The notes below the pieces were generated by a model. It had not been told where the DNA came from and did no database searches. It saw nothing but the letters and a program-made list of their open reading frames with translations. A DNA stretch of 45,168 nt from Chloroflexota bacterium (lineage in GTDB: Bacteria; Chloroflexota; Anaerolineae; Anaerolineales; Villigracilaceae). The stretch spans positions 1 through 45,168 of the forward strand of contig JACRBJ010000072.1 in the NCBI GenBank assembly GCA_016234555.1, read 5' to 3'. The first letter of the stretch is position 1; every line of letters starts with the position of its first letter. Of the stretch, positions 24,949-33,179 are shown one piece after another. A program made the translations under genes and the position numbers.

Positions 24949-26724
24949 TTTTTCCAGCGAGCGTTCCAAAAACGCCACACACTTTTCTTCCGCGTCGATG
25001 GTATTCTCGATTTTCAAAAACGAATGACCTTCATCTTCGTACAGTAAAAACTCAACTTCCTTGCCAAGTTCGACAAGTTTATCACGCGCCTCCACCACGT
25101 CCGACGCGGGGCAACGGGGATCATTTCCGCCGCTGATCATTTGCACGGGCGTATTGACCTTGTCCAAAAAGAAATACGGCGAATGTGAAATCCACAACTC
25201 GCGATTGTCTTCAGGGTCGCCCATGTTTTCGATGTTCCAGTGTTGCAGGTCTTCACGCGAATCTTTGTGCGATTTCAACCAATTCAAAAACGGGACAACC
25301 GCCGATCCCGCTGCCCACAAGTCGGGATACCGCGTCAGGCAACTCATTGTCAAAAAGCCCCCATGACTTCTTCCCGTCACCGCAATCTTGCCGCTGCCCG
25401 AAGAGGCCAGGCCGTTCTCGATCAAATACTTCGCGCCTGCTGCGCAGTCGTCTGTATCCACGCCGCCCATGTCGTAGCGGCTGGCGTTCTGCCATGCCTT
25501 GCCGTAACCCGTCGAACCGCGATAATTTGGCGCAAGCACCGTCCACCCGCGCGAGACCATGTGACTTATCGTCGGCTGCCACGAAAACTGAATATGCCAG
25601 TTCGGTCCGCCGTGAATATCCACCACCGCCTTGCCCGTTCCGCGATACAACAGCGCGGGGATTTTCGCGCCGTCCATGCCCGTGTACCAAACTTCTTCGG
25701 GCTGAACAAATTTCACGTCGCGCAGCTCCTCTGGCAATGAGTTCGTCAACTGCTGAATCGAATCATCTTCCAATCCAATCATCCACAAATCGCACGGATG
25801 GCTTGAATCTTCGTACAGGAGAATCACGTTCTCAGCCTTGAACTGCGGAAAGGAGTGGACTCCAGCCCCAACCTTTTTCTCCTTAACGGGGCTTTCTTTT
25901 TTCCTAAACTGAAAGCTGGTCTGCGCCCCCTCCGAGTGAATCCACCCGATGATTTCCCCGCTCCGTGACCACGCAGGCTGAGTGTCATCCCCAACCGACT
26001 CGTTGACCCAGGTGATTTCCCCCGTCTCGGTGTTGAACAATCCAATATCATGCCACTCGCCGTGCTCTCCCGAAAACGCCAAAAACTTTGAATCAGGCGA
26101 CCACGCAGGGTGTTCCGCATTTAACTTGATTTCAATCGTATTAACTTTTTTCCCTTTTCTCGGACGATTGACAGGGACAAGATAAATACTTCTATCACTC
26201 GCCGCCGCTTCTGCTTCGAGCGCAATCCACTGACCGTCAGGCGACCATTTCGCGTCCCAGCAGGGATGAAAAACATTCTTTATCATCCGCCCATCAGAAC
26301 CGTCAGTGGGGAGCAGGTGCAGGGCGAACTGTCCATGCTTGTCGGAGAGGACAGCCAGCATCTTTCCGTCTGGAGACCATGAGATATTTGGCTGATGCGC
26401 GTAGGCAATTCGGGGCGTCAGGTTGGTGGTGACATTTGTCTCGAAATCATAAACGGCAATTTGATATGACTCGCTCCCATCCACATCCAGCGCAAATGCC
26501 AGCCGAGTCCCATCCGCAGAAAACACGGGCGCAAACTTTGCCCCTTCCAATCCAGTTTCTAATTCCCCGATCTCCCAATCTCCATTTACCCAATTGCCAA
26601 TTACCAATTTCCACTTCCCCGATTTATTCCACGAAAAGACCAGCCTCTCTCCATCGGGGGAGAGGGCGAAGCGAAGGGTGTTATCCACATTGGGGACGCG
26701 CAGGAGTTGGGAGAGAGTGGGCAT
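24943..26724 (-). CDS. S9 family prolyl-oligopeptidase-like serine peptidase
   Basis: This 593-residue protein has an N-terminal beta-propeller with repeated FSPDG/WSPDGK blades and a C-terminal alpha/beta hydrolase. The triad is readable: S453 in GRSHGGF, D535 in GGNDPRCP and H567 in DEGHSF. No signal peptide is seen, so it is probably cytoplasmic and cleaves short peptides or acyl-peptides. It lies between two MttB genes on the same strand, which suggests processing of a peptide-like methylated substrate, as for the M20 enzyme. A ten-unit heptamer array (26545-26615) encodes a WxxGN-rich propeller insertion. No Shine-Dalgarno site is visible upstream of the ATG at 26724. Confidence 0.9.
   Translation of the reverse strand: MPTLSQLLRVPNVDNTLRFALSPDGERLVFSWNKSGKWKLVIGNWVNGDWEIGELETGLEGAKFAPVFSADGTRLAFALDVDGSESYQIAVYDFETNVTTNLTPRIAYAHQPNISWSPDGKMLAVLSDKHGQFALHLLPTDGSDGRMIKNVFHPCWDAKWSPDGQWIALEAEAAASDRSIYLVPVNRPRKGKKVNTIEIKLNAEHPAWSPDSKFLAFSGEHGEWHDIGLFNTETGEITWVNESVGDDTQPAWSRSGEIIGWIHSEGAQTSFQFRKKESPVKEKKVGAGVHSFPQFKAENVILLYEDSSHPCDLWMIGLEDDSIQQLTNSLPEELRDVKFVQPEEVWYTGMDGAKIPALLYRGTGKAVVDIHGGPNWHIQFSWQPTISHMVSRGWTVLAPNYRGSTGYGKAWQNASRYDMGGVDTDDCAAGAKYLIENGLASSGSGKIAVTGRSHGGFLTMSCLTRYPDLWAAGSAVVPFLNWLKSHKDSREDLQHWNIENMGDPEDNRELWISHSPYFFLDKVNTPVQMISGGNDPRCPASDVVEARDKLVELGKEVEFLLYEDEGHSFLKIENTIDAEEKCVAFLERSLEKK
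26545..26615. repeat. Ten-unit heptamer array inside the S9 peptidase gene
   Basis: Units of consensus NNCCAAT, for example TGCCAAT and TACCAAT, with one 8-bp unit. On the coding strand they give about residues 37-60, with repeated Trp and Gly-Asn. Confidence 0.85.
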
Positions 26725-26733
26725 AATCGAATA

Positions 26734-26766
26734 AGACTTCGGAAGCCTCGAAGACCTCCGAAGTCT
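26734..26766. repeat. AGACTTCGG palindrome between MttB2 and the S9 gene
   Basis: AGACTTCGG and CCGAAGTCT are 9-bp arms around a 15-base loop, in the 66-bp gap before the S9 peptidase. It is probably a dispersed palindrome that may weaken read-through. Confidence 0.6.
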
Positions 26767-26790
26767 ACCTTATTTTTCGAGCAAATTTAT

Positions 26791-28266
26791 TTACGCGGGT
26801 TGAAAACCTTCGATCACCGGCAGCGACTCGACGCCAGCCTTCTTTGCAAGGTCAAGCACAAAGGCGTGGAGTCGACTCTCCTGGTCAGGATCAAGTTCAG
26901 GGCGGCGGTAGGATGCCAACAGCTCCTTCACGCGAATCTTCGCCCGTTCGAAAGTATCCAGCGAGCCGCTTGCCTTCCAGCCGCGGACCGAGTCGCGGTC
27001 GATGATCGCAGTCGGCATGTGCTGTTCCTGCTGGAACAACTTCATCGTGATCTTTTGTTTCAAGAAGTCGCCACCTTTGAAGTTGACGCCTTCGTAAAAG
27101 CCAGTCGCCAGCGTCTCGGTGTGAATCTTCATGCCTTCGAGCATCCGCTGAGCCATTGCCACGCCTTCCGCGTCGATGACCAGTTTCTCGGCGCTTTGGC
27201 AGAGCAGGAAATCCAACATGCCCGAACCTGAGATCATGTTGATGCCGCTCAACGCGCCGATCATTGCTCCCATGCCGCTCTCGAGGCCAGCTTGCATGTC
27301 CAGCCGCTTCGAGTCGGTTGCGCCCAGATAGGTGTGCGTTGGGACGCCCAGGTACTTGCCGACCTGCGCGTAGGACGAGTCGATCATCGCGGTCTCGACT
27401 GCGCCCATCGGTGTGCCGCCCTTGCGCATGTCGAAGATGGCGGGAGCGCCGCCCCAGACGATAGGCGAACCCGCGTGCGCCAGTTGGTGAATGGTGATTC
27501 CCGCCAGACATTCCGCCGCGTGCTGCGTGACCGCGCCGATCAATGTGACAGGTGCCGCCGCGCCAGCAAGCGGCATTGAGACGATTTCAGCGGGGACCCC
27601 CGCCCGCGCCAGCGCCATCAGGTTGCCCGAACCAAAGTTCGACCAGATCAACGGAGGCGAGGGGCAGACATCGAATACGGCGCGCGGCTTTTCGCGCAGT
27701 TTGTCCATGCCGCCAGACATGATGGCAAGCATGTCAACCATCTCGGTTACGGTCTTGTTGGTGAACGCGCCTGTGACGATGGGTTTCTTCGAATGGAGCA
27801 GCACCAGGTATAGACGGTACAGGTCGTGGAGTTCCTTTGGCACGTCATGGCAGGTGACCGCTGTGGATTGCGCGTCGTATTGCGGGATTTGCTCCGCCAC
27901 CTTGAGCAGGCGCACCAGGTCGGGGGTCTCGGCGGTCTTTTGTTCCAGCGTCTCGGCGTCGAGGACGCTCACGCCCGAAGAACCAGGGTCGAATTGCACC
28001 TTGTCGCCGCCGTATTCCACTTTGGGATTGCCGTCGTAGTCGTACAGATAAAACTTGCGCGGCACGGTGTTGAGCGCAGCTTTGACGATTTGCGCAGGGA
28101 TTTTTGCCACCAGCGTTTCTTCGTCCACCAGCGCGCCCGCGTCCGCCAGAAGTTTGCGCGCTTCCTCGTTTTGCACCTTGATGCCGGGCTTGAGCAATAA
28201 TTGGTACGCCTCGTCAACAATGCGCTCGATCAAATCCTCGGTCAATAGGGAAAGTTTTGGTTGCAT
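26791..28266 (-). CDS. MttB family (non-pyrrolysine) methyltransferase, copy 2
   Basis: This 491-residue MttB-fold protein has no amber codon. Motifs are TAVTCHDVPKE, CPSPPLIWSNFGSGN, PLAGAAAPVTLIG and ATDSKRLDMQAGLESGMG. It is only distantly similar to copies 1 and 3, so a different methylated substrate is likely rather than simple dosage. AAAAGG lies before the ATG. It is separated from copy 3 by a 56-bp junction mostly made of heptamers. A role as methyl transferase to the shared corrinoid protein (30548-29892) is inferred from family and context. Confidence 0.9.
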   Translation of the reverse strand: MQPKLSLLTEDLIERIVDEAYQLLLKPGIKVQNEEARKLLADAGALVDEETLVAKIPAQIVKAALNTVPRKFYLYDYDGNPKVEYGGDKVQFDPGSSGVSVLDAETLEQKTAETPDLVRLLKVAEQIPQYDAQSTAVTCHDVPKELHDLYRLYLVLLHSKKPIVTGAFTNKTVTEMVDMLAIMSGGMDKLREKPRAVFDVCPSPPLIWSNFGSGNLMALARAGVPAEIVSMPLAGAAAPVTLIGAVTQHAAECLAGITIHQLAHAGSPIVWGGAPAIFDMRKGGTPMGAVETAMIDSSYAQVGKYLGVPTHTYLGATDSKRLDMQAGLESGMGAMIGALSGINMISGSGMLDFLLCQSAEKLVIDAEGVAMAQRMLEGMKIHTETLATGFYEGVNFKGGDFLKQKITMKLFQQEQHMPTAIIDRDSVRGWKASGSLDTFERAKIRVKELLASYRRPELDPDQESRLHAFVLDLAKKAGVESLPVIEGFQPA

Positions 28267-28282
28267 GGGTCACCTTTTGGGG

Positions 28283-28324
28283 AGTAACGGGTAACAAGAA
28301 CTCGTCCCTCGTTACTCGTCAACT
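28283..28324. repeat. Heptamer array between MttB copies 3 and 2
   Basis: Six 7-bp units. The first two are AGTAACG and GGTAACA; the later ones, such as GTTACTC, are in the opposite orientation, so the array is partly self-complementary. It touches the TAG stop of copy 3. Confidence 0.8.
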
Positions 28325-29777
28325 ACTTCTTTTCAACAGCCTTGATAATCTTGTCGAACTCTGCGCTGATCTTTGAATCCAGCGGGTCGGGTTGATGCTC
28401 CTTCAAGGTCTTGCGCGCCCTGGCGAGCGCCCAGTCTCGGGCGTCGTCCTTCTTCGTCTCCCATTCGGAGTACGGACGGCGATCCATGAACTGTGGCAGG
28501 AACAACTCGCGCATGTGTTTGCGGGTGTGTTTCTGACCAAGATAATGTCCGCCGGGGCCGACTGCCGCGATGGTGTCGAGCGCCAGCGTTTCGTCGTTGA
28601 CCACGATTCCTTCCATCATCTTGTGGACGATGGAGAAGATTTCGCAGTCCATCATCATTTCGGCGAATGACCAGATGCGGCTGCCGTGCAGGAATCCAGC
28701 GCCCAACAGCATGTCGGACATGACGATGCTTGCCATGAAACTGGAGAGTCCGCCTTCGAGACCCGCCTGCCAGTTGGGTTCCTTTGCGCCTGTGGCGAAG
28801 GCTCCCATCGAGAGCGGGATGTTGTAGAAGTCCGCAAGGACGTTGGTTGCCGCGCCGAAGAGGAAGTCTTCGGGACCGCCGCCCGTGTACGAACCGTTTC
28901 GCAAATCCGAAGCGGTCTGCGCAGCGGCGTAAAAGACGGGGGCGCCGGGGAAGGCGATTTGCAGCAGGGCGGTGGCGGCGATGACTTCGGCATTGCCAAC
29001 TGCGAGATCACCAGCCAAAGTGATGGGACCTGTCGTGGCGCAAGCCGCCATCGTCATGAAGCCGGTCGGGATTCCAACTTCGGCTGCCAGCAGCGAAGCG
29101 TCCAAGCTTCCGCCATCGTGACCGAGCGGCGGGGCGGTGCATTGCATCAACGAGAGCGCGGGGCGCTTGCGGATATTGCCCTTGCCGCCCGCCAGAATCG
29201 CCGCCATCTCGATTGCGGCTTTGGCTTCCTCGATGTTGTAGATGGATTCGGTCTGGACGTGCTTGGTGGAGTTTTCCCACACGGCTTTGATTTCATGCAA
29301 GCCGCGCGACTCGACGGGTGTATCCTGTGCCGAGAGCGCAACCCAGTGGAAGGCGATTTCCTCGGTACCGTCTGCCACCCGCGCAATGTCGCGCACGTCC
29401 TGCAAGTAGGACGTGCGCTTGACGCCCGTATTGATGTCCAGAATTTCCACGCCGCAGCCGTCTGTGGCGAGGTTGACGTGGTTGCCGTCGAGCGGCAGAT
29501 CCTGCTGCGGGTCGCGCGCGCCGAGGACATAGGCGGGCGGGGCTTTCTTGATTGCATCTTCGATGACATGCGGTTTGACGCGCACGATCTTCTTTTCATG
29601 GTCCACTTCCGCGCCAACGGATTCCCAAATTTCCAGCGCGCGTTTGGAAGGAAACCTCACGCCGACTTTTTCGATGATTTTCAAAGTCGCATCGTGAATT
29701 TTCCTGACTTCATCTTGCGTCAGCACTTCCAGCTTTAATTTTGGATTGCTGATGGTTTTGATATTTTTCGATGACAC
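28323..29777 (-). CDS. MttB family (non-pyrrolysine) methyltransferase, copy 3
   Basis: This 484-residue MttB-fold protein has motifs LATDGCGVEILD, SLMQCTAPPLGHDGG, FYAAAQTASDLRNGSYTGGG and GPGGHYLGQKHTRKHM. The GQKHT-KY/KHM signature near the C-terminus is shared with copy 1. It starts with GTG (29777), four bases after AGGAGG, and it directly follows the corrinoid protein gene. There is no internal TAG; the terminal codon is TAG but is followed by heptamer repeat, not by conserved sequence. Of the three copies its position makes it the most likely primary partner of the corrinoid protein. Confidence 0.9.
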   Translation of the reverse strand: MSSKNIKTISNPKLKLEVLTQDEVRKIHDATLKIIEKVGVRFPSKRALEIWESVGAEVDHEKKIVRVKPHVIEDAIKKAPPAYVLGARDPQQDLPLDGNHVNLATDGCGVEILDINTGVKRTSYLQDVRDIARVADGTEEIAFHWVALSAQDTPVESRGLHEIKAVWENSTKHVQTESIYNIEEAKAAIEMAAILAGGKGNIRKRPALSLMQCTAPPLGHDGGSLDASLLAAEVGIPTGFMTMAACATTGPITLAGDLAVGNAEVIAATALLQIAFPGAPVFYAAAQTASDLRNGSYTGGGPEDFLFGAATNVLADFYNIPLSMGAFATGAKEPNWQAGLEGGLSSFMASIVMSDMLLGAGFLHGSRIWSFAEMMMDCEIFSIVHKMMEGIVVNDETLALDTIAAVGPGGHYLGQKHTRKHMRELFLPQFMDRRPYSEWETKKDDARDWALARARKTLKEHQPDPLDSKISAEFDKIIKAVEKK

Positions 29778-29891
29778 GGAACCTCCTGATTTTTAGGTAC
29801 ACAAATAGAAACGCGGATCGGGTCTTTCAATCTGCGGCGATGGATGGGGTATGTGAGCGAATGACCGCTTCGCGTTGAAAAGCAGGATTTG

Positions 29892-30548
29892 TTAGGCGTC
29901 TGCCTTGCCGACCAATTCCTTGGCGATCTTTACTGCGCCAATCGCATCCTCGGAATAGCCGTCGGCTTTGATCTTGTCAACCCAATCTTTTGTGATGGGC
30001 GCGCCGCCGACCATGACTTTGATCCGCGGGCGCAGACCTTCCTTGTCGAGTTCTTCGATGACTTCACGCTGGCGCACCATGGTGGTGGTGAGCAGGGCGC
30101 TCATGCCGATGATATCGGCATTGATTTCCAAGGCCTTGCCGATGATCTTTTCGGCAGGCTGGTCAACGCCAAGGTCGATGACCTCGAATCCCGAGGCGCT
30201 CAACATGGTGCCGACGAGGGTCTTGCCGATCTCGTGGATGTCACCTTCGACAGTTGCCAGCACGACCTTGCCCAGCATCTCGCGTGCCTGACCCAGTTTC
30301 ATTAACTCGGGTTCCAGCACGGCGACAGCGGTCTTCATCGCTTCACCAGCCATGACCAGTTCAGGCAGAAAGGCTTCTCCCTTGCCGAACTGGTCGCCGA
30401 TATAAGTCACGCCGACCACGAACCCTTTGGTGATTGCATCCAACGGGTGCATGTTCGCCGCGATGGCTTTCTGGGCGAGTTCGGCGGAGAGATCAGAGTC
30501 TCCATCGATGATGCTCTGCGCCATTTCCTTCAATAACTCTTCTGACAT
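29892..30548 (-). CDS. Methyltransferase cognate corrinoid protein
   Basis: This 218-residue protein has an N-terminal helical cap (B12-binding-2, about 1-88) and a Rossmann-like cobalamin domain. That domain carries the base-off motif DxHxxG (D103, H105, G108 in EGDIHEIGKT), then SALLTTTM and GGAPITKDW. It carries the methyl group between an MttB-type enzyme and the folate methyltransferase. AGGAGG lies four bases before the ATG, and the gene begins 8 bp after the GntR regulator's stop. It is the only corrinoid protein gene in view, although there are three MttB homologues. Confidence 0.95.
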   Translation of the reverse strand: MSEELLKEMAQSIIDGDSDLSAELAQKAIAANMHPLDAITKGFVVGVTYIGDQFGKGEAFLPELVMAGEAMKTAVAVLEPELMKLGQAREMLGKVVLATVEGDIHEIGKTLVGTMLSASGFEVIDLGVDQPAEKIIGKALEINADIIGMSALLTTTMVRQREVIEELDKEGLRPRIKVMVGGAPITKDWVDKIKADGYSEDAIGAVKIAKELVGKADA

Positions 30549-30556
30549 ACAGCCTC

Positions 30557-31300
30557 CTATTTTGGTTTTTTGGTCATGAATTTTGCAAGTTCTTCTTTTT
30601 CTCTCAACAATTCCGCGGGGATGTCAAGATACTCTTCCAGCCACTTCCCGGAATCCAGCACGTGTTCCATGGTCCTTTGCGCAGCCTGGTCCGCGTTGCC
30701 CCGCTTCAACGCATCCAGGATTGACTTCAACTCATTATAAGTCTGTGAGAAGGTGCCTGTCAGCAGCTCTGGGTCGCGATATATCGCTTCGTACAACAAC
30801 CAGTCGGGGAAAGCATTGGCAACAATGGAGTACAACTTTATCAGCAGGTCGCTGCCAGATGCCTCGGCAACGATGGCGTGAAACTCGCCGCTCAACTGGC
30901 GTTCGATGGGCATCTCGTTTAGTTTGATATGTTTCCTGATTTCGGCGACGATTTCCTCGAGGCGGGAAACCTGCTCCGCAGTGATGTGTGATGCGGCTTC
31001 ACGGGCGGCAAGCGGTTCGAGGATCAACCTCAAGCCGTAGGCATCCGCAACATCTTTGACGGACATTTCGCGCACCCGCACACCGCGATAGGGAACCCGC
31101 TCTGCAAGTCCGCTGGAAACGAGCAGGTCGAGCGCCTCGCGCACAGGCGTCATGCTCACTCCCATCTGGGAGGCGATGTCCTCCTGACGCAACCAGTCAC
31201 CGGGTTTGTATTTCCCGGCGATGATCTGCCGATGGAGGGCGTCATAAACCTCTTCCTTGAGAGGCTTGTGGGTAAGTTCCCTTTCCAAGCTTAATGCCAT
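30557..31300 (-). CDS. GntR family transcriptional regulator (FCD/FadR-VanR type)
   Basis: This 247-residue protein has an N-terminal winged helix-turn-helix (LRQEDIASQMGVSMTPVREA is the recognition region) and a C-terminal helical FCD ligand domain with His/Asp residues suited to a metal. It is the first gene of the demethylation operon and lies immediately beside a perfect A/T palindrome at 31301-31321, its likely operator. It probably represses its own operon, and perhaps the divergent formate dehydrogenase genes, until a methylated substrate is present. No ribosome site precedes the ATG at 31300, so a leaderless mRNA is likely. Confidence 0.92.
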   Translation of the reverse strand: MALSLERELTHKPLKEEVYDALHRQIIAGKYKPGDWLRQEDIASQMGVSMTPVREALDLLVSSGLAERVPYRGVRVREMSVKDVADAYGLRLILEPLAAREAASHITAEQVSRLEEIVAEIRKHIKLNEMPIERQLSGEFHAIVAEASGSDLLIKLYSIVANAFPDWLLYEAIYRDPELLTGTFSQTYNELKSILDALKRGNADQAAQRTMEHVLDSGKWLEEYLDIPAELLREKEELAKFMTKKPK

Positions 31301-31321
31301 GATTATATATTATATATAATC
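31301..31321. promoter_or_regulatory. Palindromic operator and -10 box of the GntR gene
   Basis: A 21-bp perfect palindrome (10-bp arms, one central base), GATTATATAT on the left. It begins at the base next to the GntR start codon. On the minus strand a TATAAT within it lies 9-14 bases before the ATG, so transcription would start at or near the ATG. An adjacent CTTTGA-N12-TCAAAG repeat lies at 31379-31402. Confidence 0.65.
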
Positions 31322-31415
31322 GAAAAGAATTTTGGAAGTTATATTTGTCACAATTTTTCCTGAACTTGGGCAAACGTGCTTTGAACACTATCTTCATCAA
31401 AGAAACCCTTTCGGG

Positions 31416-31434
31416 TATACTCGGCATATCGGAG
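31416..31434 (+). promoter_or_regulatory. Formate dehydrogenase operon -10 and ribosome site
   Basis: TATACT at 31416-31421 and GGAG at 31431-31434 precede the ATG at 31440. A weak TTCATC lies 17 bp upstream of the -10. The ribosome site supports 31440 over the in-frame TTG at 31332. Confidence 0.4.
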
Positions 31435-31439
31435 CGCCT

Positions 31440-33128
31440 ATGTCTGAAATTGACCTCAGCCCGTTGAAACCTGTAATTCAGTCTTTTATTCCGCTTGGGC
31501 GTTCGGGTTTACTTCCCGCGCTTCATGCGGCGCAAAAAATTTATGGCTGGCTTCCGCAGGAGGTCGCCGCCGAAGTGGCAAAGTCGCTCTGTGTGCCGCT
31601 TGCGGATGTGCATGGCGTGATCGAGTTTTACGCGCTTTTTTACAGCGAGCCTGTTGGGAGGAAATTTATCCGCGTTTGCACCGACCCGGCCTGCGGATTG
31701 AAAGGCACTGACGGATTGCTAGACCATCTTTGTAAACACTATGGTGTTGAACCGGGCAGGACAACCCGTGACCTGGCGCTAACCATCGAGCGGAGTCCGT
31801 GTCTGGGGCTTTGCGAACATGCTCCCGCCGCGCTTTTGGATAATTGTGCCGAGATAAATATCTCTCCCGATTTTCGTACTTTTGAAACCTGCCCTCCGAA
31901 ATCATTGGTCTATGGCACGATCCGCGAGTTGACCGGCAACTGCGGAAACGGAACAACCACGTTGGAAAAATACGGCGAATATGCCGCCTACAAAAAAGCG
32001 CTGACCATGACTCCCGATGAGGTCATTGCAGAAACCGACAAGGCCTCTGGTTTGGTGGGGCGTGGCGGGGCGGCATTTCCGACAGGCATCAAGTGGGGCG
32101 GTGCGGCAAAGGTTCAAGCGGACCAAAAATACATCGTCTGCAACGCTGACGAATCCGAACCTGGGACTTTCAAGGACCGTGTGCTTTTGCTTGATGATCC
32201 GCATCGAGTCATCGAGGGAATGTGCATCGCGGCCTACGCCATCAACTCGAACAAAGGCTACATTTACATTCGCGGGGAATATCCGTACATCGTGCCAGTT
32301 CTCGAAAACGCGTTGGGGGAAGCGCGCGCGGCTGGCTATTTGGGGAAACACTTCGACATCGAAATCCGCGTCGGCGCTGGTGCCTATATTTGTGGCGAGG
32401 AGACCGCGCTGTTTGAATCGATCGAAGGAAAGCGCGGTTTCCCGCGTGTGAAGCCGCCCTTCCCGACGACGAGTGGTTTATTCGGCAAGCCGACCGTCAT
32501 CAACAACGTTGAAACGCTGTGCAACCTGCCGTTAATTATTTCCAAGGGTTCCGCTGAGTATCGCAAACTCGGCACTGAAATGTCGCCGGGGCCCAAGTTG
32601 TTTTGCGTCTCCGGTGACGTGGGGAAGCCCGGTTTATACGAAGTGCCATTTGGCGTGACCTTGCGTGAGTTGTTGAATTTATCGGGTGGAGTTGCAAACG
32701 GCAAACAACTCAAAGCTGTTCTGTTTGGCGGCGCGGCGGGGGCATTTGCCACGTCCGAACATCTCGACGTAAAACTGACTTTTGAAGATTTGCGCGCGGT
32801 TGGGCTTCCACTTGGCTCTGGCGTGGTCATGGTCTTCGACGAGACCCGCGACCTCCGCGATGTGTTGAAGCGACTGGGCAAATTCTTCGCGCACGAATCC
32901 TGCGGCAAATGCTATCCCTGTCAGATGGGAACCCAGCGCCAGATGGAAATCCTCGACCGACTCGCGGCTGGCGATTTCCGCGAAGGCGACCCCGACCGCT
33001 TGCAGGATGTTGGCTGGACGATGACCGACGCGAGTCTCTGCGGCTTGGGTCAAACGGCGGCGGGCGCGGTGCTGTCGGCGATGAAGGCTTTTCCCGAGTT
33101 GTTTCAGGTTGGAAGGTTTGAAAGTTGA
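31440..33128 (+). CDS. NuoE-NuoF fusion: NAD(P)H diaphorase subunit
   Basis: This 562-residue fusion has residues 1 to about 160 as a thioredoxin-like 2Fe-2S domain (C80, C85, C121, C125). After that comes a NuoF-like part with FMN/NAD motifs GRGGAAFPTGIKWGG, NADESEPGTFKDR and GAGAYICGEETAL, and a 4Fe-4S motif ESCGKCYPCQMGT with a distal LCGLG. It resembles HoxF and the beta subunit of NAD-dependent formate dehydrogenase (FdsB type). It would pass electrons from the Fe-S protein at 33180 to NAD(P)+ in the cytoplasm. Its last residues and TGA stop lie in a heptamer array (33106-33168). Confidence 0.92.
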   Translation: MSEIDLSPLKPVIQSFIPLGRSGLLPALHAAQKIYGWLPQEVAAEVAKSLCVPLADVHGVIEFYALFYSEPVGRKFIRVCTDPACGLKGTDGLLDHLCKHYGVEPGRTTRDLALTIERSPCLGLCEHAPAALLDNCAEINISPDFRTFETCPPKSLVYGTIRELTGNCGNGTTTLEKYGEYAAYKKALTMTPDEVIAETDKASGLVGRGGAAFPTGIKWGGAAKVQADQKYIVCNADESEPGTFKDRVLLLDDPHRVIEGMCIAAYAINSNKGYIYIRGEYPYIVPVLENALGEARAAGYLGKHFDIEIRVGAGAYICGEETALFESIEGKRGFPRVKPPFPTTSGLFGKPTVINNVETLCNLPLIISKGSAEYRKLGTEMSPGPKLFCVSGDVGKPGLYEVPFGVTLRELLNLSGGVANGKQLKAVLFGGAAGAFATSEHLDVKLTFEDLRAVGLPLGSGVVMVFDETRDLRDVLKRLGKFFAHESCGKCYPCQMGTQRQMEILDRLAAGDFREGDPDRLQDVGWTMTDASLCGLGQTAAGAVLSAMKAFPELFQVGRFES

Positions 33129-33168
33129 AGGTTGTAAACCTGTAACCTTTTAACTTTCAAACGTTCAA
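33106..33168. repeat. Nine-unit, partly inverted heptamer array
   Basis: The first four units (AAGGTTT, GAAAGTT type) and the last five (TGTAACC, TTTCAAA type) are complementary, so the RNA can fold into a stem of about 18 bp (33116-33133 with 33144-33162). It encodes the fusion protein's C-terminus and contains its stop. Confidence 0.8.
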
Positions 33169-33179
33169 ACGGAGACCTT

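Noticed and set aside
22700..29800. Possible pyrrolysine (amber) sites in the MttB genes
   Set aside because: All three frames are uninterrupted; the only TAG is the natural end of copy 3 and is followed by repeats.
30549..31440. A cobalamin riboswitch upstream of the corrinoid genes
   Set aside because: No B12-box-like conserved core was found; the gap between GntR and the corrinoid gene is only 8 bp.
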